From positions 10,075,501 through 10,139,500 of the forward strand of contig OX940870.1 in the NCBI GenBank assembly GCA_954871525.1: a stretch of 64,000 nucleotides of DNA, given 5' to 3'. The notes beneath the pieces are model-generated. The model was given only the letters and a program-made list of their open reading frames with translations, did not search any database and had not been told where the DNA came from. Source of the stretch: Parietaria judaica (Eukaryota > Streptophyta > Magnoliopsida > Rosales > Urticaceae). This document shows positions 22,760 through 34,300 of the stretch, piece by piece (position 1 is the stretch's first letter; each line of letters begins with the position of its first letter). The position numbers were made by a program, and so were the translations under genes.

Positions 22760-23285
22760 CTAGACGCTGTCATTGCCATGAGCGTTGTTTTCCCTGTCGG
22801 TTAATTCTTCTTCGCCTGTCTTCAGTCTCTTCTTATCGGAGCCTTCGCCTCTCTTGATGCTAGGTTTCTGCAGCGTCTCTACCGTAATTGACCGGAGTTC
22901 TCCTACTTGGGTGGTCGACCCCAGGCTCGCCAGAGCGTCTGCATGGTTGTTGTCCCCTCTGGACACCTGTGTCAAAGTAAAGAAATCGAACTTCTTCTCG
23001 AGAGTTTTGACGACTCCAGCGTAGGCTTCCATTCTTTCGTCGTTTGTCTCGTACTCTCCACTGACTTGCTTCACGACTAGTTGAGAATCCGAAAAGGCGT
23101 TCAAGTTCTTGACCCCGATGGCCAGTGCTGATTGCATCCCGACGATGAGCGCCTCGTATTCCGCCTCATTGTTGGTGGAACGATAGGCGAGGCGGCAAGC
23201 CTTCTCGATTATTTCTCCAATCGGAGAGATGAGCCGGATTCCGATTCCTGATCCCGTCGAGGTCGATGATCCGTCGACGCAGAGT
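22760..23285 (-). pseudogene. Second (archaeal-type) RNase H of Tat pol, with stops
   Basis: In the frame of the integrase, this region carries an RNase H fold with 'LCVDGSS', 'NNEAEYEAL', 'FSDSQLVV' and 'RGDNNHADALASL'. These hold the catalytic Asp, Glu, Asp and the final Asp. It follows the RT-linked RNase H, so the element has two RNase H modules, known for the Tat lineage. A TAG at about 23284-23286 precedes it and another TAG near 22760 follows. The linker to the integrase is acidic and open. Confidence 0.8.
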
Positions 23286-23287
23286 CT

Positions 23288-24768
23288 CTAAGTACCCGCC
23301 TCATCCCTCAGCTCCACGGGCTCCTTGGGCAGCTCGATGAGGAAATCGGCTAGCAGTTGTGACTTCAAGCTCGTCCGCAGTTGGTATTCGATGTCGTATG
23401 CTCCCAACTTTATGTTCCACTTCGTGATTCTGCCGGATTGATTCGGACTTTGAATGATGGAGCGAATCGGCCTGTCCGTCATAACGACGATTGTTTGGGC
23501 CTGGAAGTGGAATCGCAGTCTCTCCGACGCGTCATAGACAGCTAGCGCCAGCTTCTCGATGGTGGGGTATCTCGTTTCGGCGTCGAGGAGCTTCCTACTG
23601 ATGTAGGAGACTGGCTTTTGCTCCCCTTTTTCTTCTCGAACGAGCACCTGGCTTATCGCCTGATCGGACACGGCGATGTACAGGTAGAGCGGCTCTCCGG
23701 GCTCCGGCTTTGTCATAACGGGCGGCGATGAGAGATAAACTTTTAGTGCTTGAAAGGCTTCTTCGCACTTATCGGTCCACTCAAACTTCCTGTTTTTCCT
23801 CAGCAACTCGTAGAATAGGAAAGTTCGATCCGCTTGTTGCGAGATAAATCGCCTTAGTGCGTTGATCCTTCCTGTCAGCTTCTGGACCTCTCGTCGATTT
23901 CTCGGCGACGGCATACTCTGAATGGCTTCGACCTGTTCGGGATTGGCCTCGATCCCTCGTCGTGTGACCATCTGACCTAGGAACTTTCCGGACGAGACGC
24001 CGAAGGTGCACTTAGTAGGGTTTAGCTTCATCTGATGTTTGTTGAGGACGCTGAAGCACTCCTCTAGGTGCTCCACGTGCATTGCCGCTTTCAGGGATTT
24101 GACGACCATGTCGTCAATGTACACTTCTATGCTTTTTCCGATCTGCTCGTGGAACATCTTTGTCATCAGCCTTTGGTAGGTCGCCCCGGCATTTTTCAAT
24201 CCGAAAGGCATGACCTTATAGCAGTAGGTTCCCCTTTCGCTGATGAAGGCTGTCTTCTCTTCGTCGTCCGGGTGCATCCGGATCTGATGATAGCCTGAGT
24301 AGGCATCCATGAAACTTAGGAGCTCGTACCCGTAAGTGGCTTCGACGAGGCGATCGATGTGCGGCATTGGAAAACTGTCCTTCGGCATGCTTTGTTGAGA
24401 TCCGTGAAGTCGACGCACACCCTCCACTTATCGTTCTTCTTTTTTACCACGACGGTGTTGGCTAACCACTGGGGGTATTTCACTTCCCGCATGGTTCCCA
24501 TAGCGAGCAGCTTATCCACTTCGTCGTTGATGATCTTGTTGAGCCGGTGGGTGACCACCGTCGGATCGATTCCTGGCATGTCCTCGTGGGACCATGCAAA
24601 ACTCCCCCGGTTCCTTTTCAGGAATTCGACCAGCTGGGCCCTGATCTCTGGCTCGAGCCCGACGCCTATACCGACAGTTCGGGCTGGGTCGGAGTCGTCG
24701 ATGCAGACTTGCTCCACCTCTTCGAGCTGTGGGCCTCCTAATCTTTCTTCGGTGGCTTGGTCTTCCAC
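23288..24768 (-). pseudogene. Tat reverse transcriptase and first RNase H, frameshifted
   Basis: The N-terminal fingers lie in one frame (24768-24316; 'VVKKKNDKWRVCVDFTDLNKAC') and the rest in another (24427-23288). The frame changes at about 24393, consistent with loss of one base. The second part has the motif A 'SFMDAYSGYHQI', 'MPFGLKNAGATYQ' and the catalytic YIDD (residues 103-106 there). The adjoining RNase H reads 'LYIAVSDQAISQVLV', where the first catalytic Asp usually found at the Ala position is missing. That loss fits a lineage in which a second RNase H took over. Confidence 0.88.
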
Positions 24769-24879
24769 GTATTCCGCGCTGAGGATCTTGGGGATGCCCG
24801 GGGCTCCCCCTTTTCCTTTCTTCTTGCGCCGCTTTCTCCGGATCGTCGGTGGTGGAGGCGGAGCGGCCGTGGCTAATTG

Positions 24880-25743
24880 CTATTGGTCGGCTGGCTTGCT
24901 GCCGCTGCACTCGGCCTTCTCAACGTTCTTGGGCGCGCTCATCGCTCGGTAGTGCATCATGTAGCAGATGCGATAGGCCTCGCTGTTTCCTCGGACTTCG
25001 TCGATGGTTCCTTCTATCCACCCTGGGAACTTGATGCATCGGTGGTATGTGGACGGGACGGCCCTCATTGAGTGAATCCAAGGTCTCCCGAGGATCACAT
25101 TGAAGTGCGATCGTACGTCCAATACCATGAACTCAGTCATCCGATGGACGGTTCCGGCGTAGACGGTGAGATTCACCGTTCCCAGTGAGAGAGCTACGTC
25201 TCCGTTGAAACCTGACACCTTGCGTGGACGGCCTCCGATGACTAGGTCGTCGATCTTCATCCGCGTCAAGCAGTCGTATGTGATGACGTCGACTGAGCTT
25301 CCATTGTCCACGAGGACGCGAGCGACGTCGCATCCTCCTATGTTGAGCTCCAAGACTAGAGCGTCGTCGTGCTCGTCGGCGCATACTTCTTCGTCGACAA
25401 ACTCTATCGTCGTTTTCAGACCGGTCATCCGCGCATCTTCTCGAGCGGACTCCTTCCCTCTGCGCTGGTAGGCTTTGATGCTGTTGATGGAGTCTTCGCA
25501 GAGGCGAGATCTTCCCATGATCAAGTCGATCCTTGGTCTTGCGGCTGGTCTCCCGTCGTTCGGGTGTTCCGTCGAGGCTTCCTCAATTGCAAGGCTCTTT
25601 TTTGTTGCCTCTTGGCTTCCTCCCGTGCGCTGAGCGGGGACCTCCTGCATGTTCGGCCACGATCGGTTGCCGTTATTCCATGGCTGAGTGGGCTTCTGGG
25701 AGACATTCTGGAACTCTCCTTGTTCGATCTTCCTATGGATCAT
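24880..25743 (-). pseudogene. Tat aspartic protease domain
   Basis: This is a retropepsin-type protease that would cut the Gag-Pol polyprotein. The active site is 'VLVDNGSSVDVI' with the catalytic Asp at residue 146 of this segment, followed by 'VILGRPWIH'. It lies in the frame of the RT fingers. TAG stops lie just before (near 25746) and just after it (24880), so it is no longer linked to Gag or RT by an open frame. Confidence 0.88.
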
Positions 25744-27286
25744 CTACTTCAGGCTGGCGCACTCGTCGGTCGCATGGCCGTGGTATTCGTGGAAGGAGCA
25801 GTATTTGCTCATGTCCCTCGGCCACGGATTTCTCTCGTAACCGCCTCGACCGCCGGAGTAGCCTCCTCGACTGCTTGAGAAACCTTCTCGGCCTCCGGAG
25901 TAACCCCCTCGGTCGCCAGAGTAACCTCCTCGGCCTTCTGAAAAGCTGCCCTGGCTGTCTGGGAAGCTCTCCGGCTGGGAGTTCCCTTGCGGATGTCCCC
26001 TTTGCTGATGACTCCCACGGTTGTCGGGCGCCTCTTTCTTTCCGTCTACTTGGTAGACTCCGTGCCCAGGGGCTTCCTGGATTCTTCGCTCATCGGCACC
26101 GTCCCTGTTTCTCCGATCTCGTCGCTCTCCTTCTCTCCTCGTTCTGGACGACGATCCTTCTCGTCCGTCTCTAGCTTCCCTCCTCTCTGGCCTTGTTCGG
26201 CCCTCGTCTTCCTCTTCTAGCCTTTGCTTTGTGGAGTGCGTCCTCTATCGAGTTTGGCAGCGAGACGCACAGCTCGTCGTTGAATGGGGATTGATAGTAC
26301 AAGCCGTGCTTCAGAGCCTGGACCGAGACGATGTCATCGATCTTCGGGATTCAAAACATGACGTTCTTGAACTTCTCCACGTACTGCCGAAGAGGTTCGT
26401 TCTTCCCTTGCTTGACATCGAAGAGGTTGGATACCGTCAGCTCCGTCTGTACGTAGATGGAGAAGTGTTTTAAGAAAAGGGCGACCAGCTCATCGGAGGT
26501 GTCGATGGAGCCCGGCGTTAATCTTGCGAACCAATCACTGGCCCGACCTTGCAAACTCGCGATGAAGAGTCTGCAAAAGACGGCTTCCTTCCGGACCTCC
26601 TCGCCCCCGATGTGGTCTGTCGCGATTCGGAACGACTTCACGTGTGTGTGGGGATCTGTCTCCCCTTTGTACGGCGTGAGCTTGATCTTTGGTAGCTCCT
26701 CTAGCTCTATCCCCCGAATCCTCATTGTGAACAGGGTGATTCTGGCCTCTCGCACCATCCTGTCGATTTCCGGCGCCGAGCTCGTCGCTTGGTGCACTTA
26801 CGACGCGACCTGCCCGAGTTTGGCTTCCAGCTTCGACGACATCAATGCCATCGCCTTGGCCACCTCTTCGGCCACTCTTGTCGCCACGTCCATCGTCGGG
26901 TTGCCCGGTGTGTGCCCCGGCGTGTTCTCCAGCTGATTTGCTGCTGTTGGCGGCTGGGTTGCGTCCGTGTCGAAGAGGTTCCTGATGAGCGATGGGGTTG
27001 ACATGCCTATCGGTGCGTCCGTCGTCGCCGCGCCTCTGCTGGCGCTCCCTCCGGCTCCTCGTGCGGCCGATTCCGCTATCTGGTTTGTCGGACGTGGTCT
27101 CTCCGCGCGCTCTAGGAGGCTTGCGAGGCGTCTGTTCTCCACGGCTTGCTCCTCTATCCGCCGAGCGGATTCCTCGGCTTTGTTGGTGACCTCTGTCATC
27201 TTCGCGATGGCTTCGGCCAGCTGTTGTTGCATTCGCTGCATGGCCTGATCCTGAGCAGAGCTGGCTTCCTCGGCCGACATCCTCAT
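25744..27286 (-). pseudogene. Tat Gag, broken
   Basis: The N-terminus (27286-26798) has a Gln/Glu/Arg-rich coiled coil and a Pro/Thr linker. After a TAA near 26800 the capsid-like part continues ('TPYKGETDPHTHVKSF', 'ASDWFARL', 'FLKHFS', 'EPLRQYVEKF') to a TGA at about 26348-26350. Near 26220 the frame changes to that of the protease. The C-terminal part (about 26020-25744) has Gly/Tyr/Ser/Arg repeats (GGYSG) and a knuckle-like 'YCSFHEYHGHATDECASLK', the nucleic-acid binding tail of Gag. Gag would package the genomic RNA; this copy cannot. Confidence 0.82.
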
Positions 27287-27331
27287 TCTTTTCTTTGATT
27301 TCCTGGCTGTGCGATAGAAAGAAACAAAGCC

Positions 27332-27350
27332 CCCTCGGTGGGTGCCAAAC
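27332..27350 (-). promoter_or_regulatory. Primer-binding site of the Tat element
   Basis: On the minus strand the bases right after the 5' LTR read GTTTGGCACCCACCGAGGG. The TGGCRCC core, one or two bases from the LTR, is the form seen in many plant Ty3/gypsy elements. I do not assign the tRNA. Confidence 0.7.
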
Positions 27351-28040
27351 TGTAGAGGGAGATTTTTATTGCCTTGCAGTCACAAAGATAATCGAAATAA
27401 CACAAATAATTACGAAAATACGAATATCCTTGATTTATTGTGATTCCGAGAGGACCCGGTTTCTTCCGTTTAATAGCTCGGACAATCGAAGGCTACACCC
27501 CAATATCCTTGAGAGATCGAGAATACTACGAATAAGCAATCTCAAAGACTTACGAATAACTCTCTCTAACTCACGATATAATGGATCTTCAATATCTCTC
27601 CTTTTTTACACTGAGTCTACATGCATATTTATAGGTTCGAAGATCTTCTAGATTGTTCCCACGAATCTTTCTAGGGTTTCCTTCTGTTTCGCCGTGATCG
27701 TTGTTGACCTCCCTTATTTGCGTTGGAAATCTCACAAAATCCTCAACTGAATGAGCTGGCCTTCCTCTTTCCTCGCGATCTCGAATAGTTTCCTCTTCTA
27801 ATTCGATTTGGCTTTCCCGATGAGCTTCTTTCTCGATGAACTTCTCTTGTCGCGATGAGGTCTTGGGCTGGCTCTGCCAGATGATGACTTCTTATGGGCT
27901 TTGCTCGCTGGGCCCTAATTCACCCTATCTCCCGATGGGCCTGGAATCTTCAAGTGATCTTGCTCCTATTTTATGTCGTTTGTCTCATAAACGACACCGG
28001 ATAGTGTTAAGGAGAGATTTGACAGAATCTGACCTTAACA
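27351..28040 (-). repeat. 5' LTR of the Tat element
   Basis: This is the 690-bp partner of the LTR at 15554-16243. In the element's direction it runs from TGTTAAGG at 28040 to CTCTACA at 27351 and would drive gag-pol transcription. Confidence 0.95.
27626..27634 (-). promoter_or_regulatory. LTR TATA box
   Basis: CTATAAATA on the minus strand lies in the 5' LTR about 275 bp before its end. The same sequence occurs in the other LTR at about 15829-15837. It is the likely core promoter for the sense transcript. Confidence 0.6.
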
Positions 28041-28045
28041 GTGAA

Positions 28046-29550
28046 ACATTTGTACACCCTCCAACACATAACACATATGAGATAATTTAATGTACTATTT
28101 ATATCCTCACCCAATGTGTCTAGAATTCATTTTTTTTTTTTTATCATGTTCTTAATTAGAAAACGTTTATCATGGCTTTTGGGTTTTCCCTATTGTATTT
28201 ATATGCATAGATATGAGTCATGAAATTTCAATTGTGTCTTTTGGTTATCTTTTTGTTGTCTATATAAATATGAGATGATATCCTTTTTACTACACCTTTT
28301 ATGTTTTTTGATATGTATTTAAATTTTTTATGTTCTTAGTTTTTTTATTCATTTATTTATTCACGAACTTCTATTGTTCATTGTTCAATGACGTGGCTCT
28401 AAAGGTTTGTTGTTCCATTAAACTTTATCAAGCAATGCAATTTATTTTACACGAAGAGATCATACCTTTCATAATTTTATCAATTTTTTTAAACAGTGGG
28501 TCGACTATCATGTTGCAATTTATGGGGATCTTTTTTAAAGCTCTAATGATATGCCATTAACAGAGTAAACAAGTGAATTAGTTATTTTCTATTTATTTAA
28601 GTCATTTGTTTGATTAGTTTATTTATATGCATAAGTCAATGATATCAAGGGTGTAAATTGTCTTTCATCTACTATTATTTTTGTGTATATATATCTATTA
28701 ACGTTCATTATATAGATAATAGATTGCAATCAGGAGAACCGTGAATAATAAAAAGGTCTAAATCGTATTTGGTCAATGTCTATCTTCTTCTTTAAGGATT
28801 GATTCCTCTGAAATTCATTAGTCATAACTTATATTCAAGTGATTGTTTATTTTTTATATTTTCAGTTTCTGATAGTATCATTTGCATCATTGTTTCAGTC
28901 TTATTTATGATCTACTCTATAAAAATGTGATTTTTTTTAGAGGATAATCATAGAATATATGATATGGTATTTATATATATGATTTATTTCAAATTTTATC
29001 TCCTTCTCTTTCATTTCAAGCTTGATTTGATGATATATGTCTTTGTGTTTGATCATTACGGGCACTACATCAAATCCTTGGCAACGGAGCTTCGAAGATG
29101 GTGTATGAACCAAAATTAAGTTATAGCAATATACTTTTTGTGAATAATGTTTTTTTTTAATGATTTTATGCTATAATTTTGTAGTTACAAGGCATTTAAT
29201 GGTATTTGTAGAATATTTGACATGTAAATGGGAAAGTAGTAATATAATATGTACAAGAAATTTGCATTTCGGATTAATTTCATGTCATATCTCCATTATC
29301 ATTATGTTTTTTTATACCTATGTGAACCTCAAAGTAACACTATTTTTTAACGTTTTGTGATTCTCTATGTTTATTGAAGTATTTACAGAATCATTAACGT
29401 AACTTTATATTTTAAGTTCTCTTCAACTATATATAAGCTTTTTTTTAATGAAAAAATCATGCAAAAAATATTACTTAGAGTTTGATGTGAATACAAGTTT
29501 GTTGAGTACTATAGCATACACAATCAAAAGAATAATAAATTATTTTACCT
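28046..29550. other. AT-rich body of the candidate Helitron
   Basis: No coding sequence is supported. Open frames at 28330-28560 and 29160-29360 are Phe/Ile/Leu-rich translations of T-rich DNA. Confidence 0.55.
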
Positions 29551-29575
29551 CCCGAGCAGAGCACGGGTATTCCAG

Positions 29576-31070
29576 TTAAACTAATACTGAGAAAGGGCTT
29601 CACGTAATCAAAGGAAGTGTACTCTGAAACCTGTATGATACTACTACCAACTAAGTATTCAAAACCCGAAAAAAAAAATATATATATAAAAAATGAGGCT
29701 AACCCGACAAAAGCCCGCTTTCGAGAGCTACTATAAACCGTCTTGTTTTATACAAATCCAAAAAAGCCCACATTTATTTGTCCGAGCTCGATCTAAGAAG
29801 TTACCATATAATCTTTCAAGTTTCAAGTAGTCACGTTTATGTTTTCATTTTTAAATAATTAATGTCAAAATTCTAGAAAATCAGTAACGATTTTTAAAAT
29901 CTGTTAAAAAATCATTTGCATACTCTAGTCATAAGTCGTTGGTATACCCTATACAGTATGCTAGTTATATTTGACTATAAAAAGTACTTGGTTTCCGGAC
30001 TCTAAAACTTAAAAACATTAAATTTACCGTTATTCGCGGGTTTGTTCCCGTAGTGACTTATTCGTTTGGGAGATATGGAAAATTAACTATTCCTATATTG
30101 ATTTGGTGAGGAGTAAACTAGTAATAAGATGTTAAAACAGGTATTTAATTTTAACTTGGTACTTGTAACTAACTCTAGAAACAGAAGAAGAAGCAAGTGA
30201 TGTCATCATATAAACTAATTCCATAAGAGTAAAAGATGATTCTCATTGTTGTGGAGTTCGTTGGGAGTTTTCCGAAGAAGCTATCTCGTGTAATTATGAG
30301 ATATTGGGCGTACTTTATTTATTTATTTATTTATTTATGGGTGTGGTTTAGCTTTTGCGCAAGTTTGGTACCAAACCCATTACCATTTTACTCTCTCACT
30401 CTCTCTTCTCATAGTAGAAGATACTTTGTCAATGGGTCTATAACAAGCCCAAATTAAGAGAGACAATCGAGAACTTATTTGGCCCACTCTTCTTAAGCTT
30501 ACTTGTACATCTTTGATGAACTTGTCGTTCACGACTTGTGCTCTTTAAGTTGGTCGATTCTTTGCTATGTAAATTAATGGCCTACATAAAGTTTATTCTT
30601 CGATTTTCTTCTTAATTTGATGGGCATTCTAATTCTATCTAAGGTCCCCTTGGCCCAAGACTCATTTAAGCACAATAGTCAAGCTGAACTAACTTCTACT
30701 TGTGAAGGGTGGCAATTGTAACAATTTTATTCCTCTTTTTTCTTTTCGTTGTTACCTTATGAGTTATGACTTATGACTAGTGTTCTTCAAGTGGGACGGA
30801 CTTGAACATCCTATGTTTTTGGTGTCCGTGAGCAACCCGTAACGGGGTAAATCTGAACGGGGTTACAAAAAAAAAAAAAAAATCCTCCGGTGACGGACAA
30901 AACAATCATCAATTATTAATTTATTTACTTATTTATTTGTTATTTTAATTATTTTTTTTGTTGGGGCCACCACAGTAGGTGTAGCGTAGGCGCGGGCCGG
31001 CCATGCCCATAAAATGCATGTCCAAACGGGTGATGAAGACAAGAAACCCGCGCCCACCCCACCGTACTCA
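29576..31070. other. Intergenic, no gene
   Basis: This is moderately AT-rich with an ATTT microsatellite near 30315-30340 and an A-run near 30868. The open frames show no known motif. Confidence 0.55.
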
Positions 31071-31078
31071 CAACTAAC

Positions 31079-31262
31079 CAAGGTTTTAAATACCGCTTGC
31101 CGATGTCGTTTCGCACTTTTTATTTTACGGATATATCGCTTGTCGATGTGTACCTTGATAGGTAAATCGATGGGTATGCCAATGGATATATCGTTTCGCA
31201 TATCCTCGAAAAAAGATTTTCGATGGGCATGCCGATTAATATTCGAGAAATTTAATACCTTG
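31079..31262. mobile_element. 184-bp hAT-type MITE (CAAGGTTTTAAAT ends)
   Basis: The element begins CAAGGTTTTAAAT and ends ATTTAATACCTTG, which form an imperfect inverted repeat. A perfect 8-bp duplication CAACTAAC flanks it at 31071-31078 and 31263-31270. The interior has repeated 'ATATATCG' and 'CGATGGG' words. It has no coding capacity. Confidence 0.82.
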
Positions 31263-31346
31263 CAACTAACACTATACCACCCCAAAAGATTGATATATTG
31301 ATATTTAGTTAGTATGTTTATATACCATATTCAACACTACGTACGA

Positions 31347-34300
31347 AACTCCTCGCCGTGAATGCTAGTCGCCACTCAGGTCCGATTGGGATCGAACTGA
31401 GATCTGAGAAGGGAGAGCTGGCGCGGAGGTTTTCGGCTCTGACTTGGGCGGCGCCGTGGCGGAGGAGCTCCTCGCGAGCTGACGAAGCTCAGACCACCGG
31501 TGACCACGAAGGTCTTCCCCTCTATGCCTTCGTTCTAGCTCAGGTTCATTTTCGGTTCTCTGTATCGGGTCCTTTGTTTGGGTGGAGTTTCGCCTATTCT
31601 TCTCTGTCGCTACCTCATCGCCGTTTTAGTTTGTCTCGTAGTATGAAGTTGAAAGCTATATGGTCTTCTCTGCATGCTGGTGTTGTGGGTCAGTGCTTTG
31701 GCTGAAATTTTCTCATCTCTGATTGCTTGGAGGTTGTGCCCTCTACCTGTTCGATAAAATGTTTCTCTCGAATGTCCACAAAAAACTGGTTTAAGCTTCG
31801 AGGCATCCGGATTTGCTTTGAAACCATGACTCCGGTGAATACGATAGCTGAGACCTCCGGGTGGTTACCGCCTTCTGGAGTGTTTTGTTGGGGACTGGTT
31901 CCCTGTTTATTGCTGGTTTTTCCAACTCGATGTGCTCAATTTGGAGCTTTTGTATGGAAATGACAACATTCCCATGTGTGGTGGACCTTGAGCAAGACCT
32001 ATCGCCTGGTTGTGCCGTCTTTCCCATGTGTGGTGTAGTGAACTCGCTCGTCTCCGGCTAACCGTTTGGAAGCGAAGAGGCTTGGTCACGAGCTCGAGTC
32101 TCTCATTCTTGTTGAAGAACATTATTGGCAACAAAGAGCGCGAGCGGATTGTCTCAAAGGAGGTGACAAAAACTCCACTTATTTTCATTCGAGATCGGTG
32201 CGCCGTAAGTCCCAAAACGCTATTCGGGGCATTCTCAATGAAGATGGAGAATGGGTTACGTCGGAGGTTGAGGTTCGTGGTGTTTTTGCGAGATACTTTG
32301 AGGACATTTTTGCTTCCAATGGCGCTTCCGAACATGAGTTTTCTAGGATAACCGGAGAAGACATAAGCACCCTCTCGGATGTGCATCAAGGCCTTACGGG
32401 CGAGGAGTTCACCGGGGAGGAGGTTGATTTGGCTCTTTTTTCTATAGGACTGAGGAAGGCCCCGGGCCCCGACGGTTTTCACGCGCTCTTTTTCCAAAAG
32501 TTTTGGGATACCGTGGGACCGGATATTCGGAATGATTGCTTGGCGGTTTTGAACGGGCGAGCTAGTTCTAGAACGTGGAACTATACCAAAATTGTCCTCA
32601 TTCCAAAGATTAAGAACCCGACGAAGGTCAAAGACTATCGGCCGATTAGTCTTTGTAATGTTATTCTCAAACTTGTCACGAAGGTGGTGGCGAATCGGAT
32701 TAAAGCGGCGCTTTCGTCCGTCATTTCTGACTCTCAAAGTGCGTTTGTTCCCGGTGCCTAATCTTGGATAACGCCGTCATTGATTTCGAGCTACTTCATT
32801 CCATTAGAAGGAAGACCACGGTCAAGAAAGGGGTCTTGGCGCTTAAGCTTGACATGAGCAAGGCATACAATCATGTTTAATGGGGGTTTGTCATTGCTAT
32901 GCTAAAACGGATGGGCTTCGGTCCGAGAGTTATTAATGTGGTCCGGGATTGTATTTCGACGCCGGTTTTCTCTATTGTTATCAACGGGAGAACTGGCGGT
33001 GCAATTGTACCAAAACGGGGGCTTCGACAAGGATGCCCTCTATCCCCCTATCTTTTCCTTGTGTGTGCGGAGGGCTTTTCCGCTCTTATTCGGGGACAAG
33101 AGCGACTCGGCCTTCTCAAGGGATTCATCTGTAGACCCGCGGCTCCCCCGGTGACTCACTTTCTTTTTGCGGACGATAGTCTCATTTTTTGTGAGGCTAG
33201 TGAGGAGTGTTGCCACGCTATCATCTCAATCCTCGAAATCTATGAAAGAGGATCCAGTCAAGTCGTGAATATGGAGAAGTCGATGATGGTGTGCTCTAGT
33301 AATACCCCGGCGGAAAAATTGGTTCTTTTCTCTAACCTTTTTCACATTCCCGTGGTGAACGACCTTGAAAACTACGTCGGACTACCGGTCCATGTTGGTA
33401 GGAACAAAGTGGCCCTTTTTAGCACCATCATGGCTCGTGTTCTAAAATATCTCAGAGATTGGAAGGCGAAGTTATTTTCGGCCGGGGGTCGAAAAGTCCT
33501 CGTGAAGGCGGTGGATCAAGCGATCCCTACGTATACTATGAGTCTCTTCCGGCTTCCGTCGTCTATCATCAAGGACCTTCAGAGGCATATTGCCCGGTTT
33601 TGGTGGGGCAGGACGGAGGAAAAATGAAAAATCCATTGGAAACAATGGGTATCATCGCTAAGCCCAAATCGGAGGGGGATTGGGCTTCAAGGAGCTAAGA
33701 GACTTCAACCAGGCCCTCGTAGGTCGCCTATCGTGGCGAATTATCCAATACCCGGATTGCTTGATGGCCCGCGTTCTTAAGGCCAAATACTTTGCAAATT
33801 AATCAGTGCTTGATTTTGAATGTAAGAGCCATTATTCCTTCCTCTGCAAAAGCCTTTGTTGGGGTCGGGACTTGGTGCGGCGGGGTATTAGGTGGCAAGT
33901 CGGAGAGGGGAATCTTAGAGCCTTCTCGCAACCTTGGCTCCAAAGACCTGGTAGTTTCTTCATCCTCTCTAAGGAACCCGACGATGGATACCCTTGAAGA
34001 CTAGCCGATTTTATTTCCAATGGAAGTTGGAACCGGGTTCTTATCACCTCCATGATGATCCCTTTTGACGCCGAAGCTATTCTAAAGATTCCTCTCGGAA
34101 GCGATGACTACAAAGACCTCTTGGTTTTGCATTTTGAGGAAGATGGACACTACTCGGTTCGTTCGGGTTACCATCTTGCGAGGGCGGAGTCTCGAGGGGG
34201 TCCCTCCAGTTCCTTTTGTGTGGAACAACATTGTGGAAGAAATTATGGGGTCTCCAAATCCCGCCCAAGGTTAAACATTTTGTGTGGCGAGCGTGGAACG

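Larger units (their letters stand above)
15554..28040 (-). mobile_element. Complete Ty3/gypsy retrotransposon, Tat lineage
   Basis: The element is 12,487 bp, with 690-bp LTRs at both ends that begin TG and end CA on the plus strand. The target duplication GTGAA is perfect at 15549-15553 and 28041-28045. Its coding direction is minus: gag, protease, RT, RNase H, a second RNase H, then integrase. Between integrase and the 3' LTR it carries an antisense gene on the plus strand. The second RNase H and the antisense ORF match what is known of Tat elements such as Grande. Seven differences between the LTRs (about 1 percent, counted by eye) imply a recent insertion, roughly 0.4 million years if a rate near 1.3e-8 applies. 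Confidence 0.95.
15306..29575 (+). mobile_element. Candidate non-autonomous Helitron split by a Tat element
   Basis: The left edge, after an A, is TCTATATATTATAAAAGG, a form common at 5' ends of plant Helitrons. The right edge has a CCCG-A-GC-aga-GC-A-CGGG hairpin at 29551-29566, followed nine bases later by CCAG before T, close to the canonical CTRR terminus. The fit is imperfect (CCAG, not CTAG). Without the retrotransposon the element would be about 1.8 kb. No Rep/helicase coding sequence is visible. Confidence 0.5.

Noticed and set aside
24359..26174. Several plus-strand open frames (24359-24952, 25369-25878, 25533-26174)
   Set aside because: They are shadows of the minus-strand gag-pol, which has clear protease, RT and knuckle motifs.
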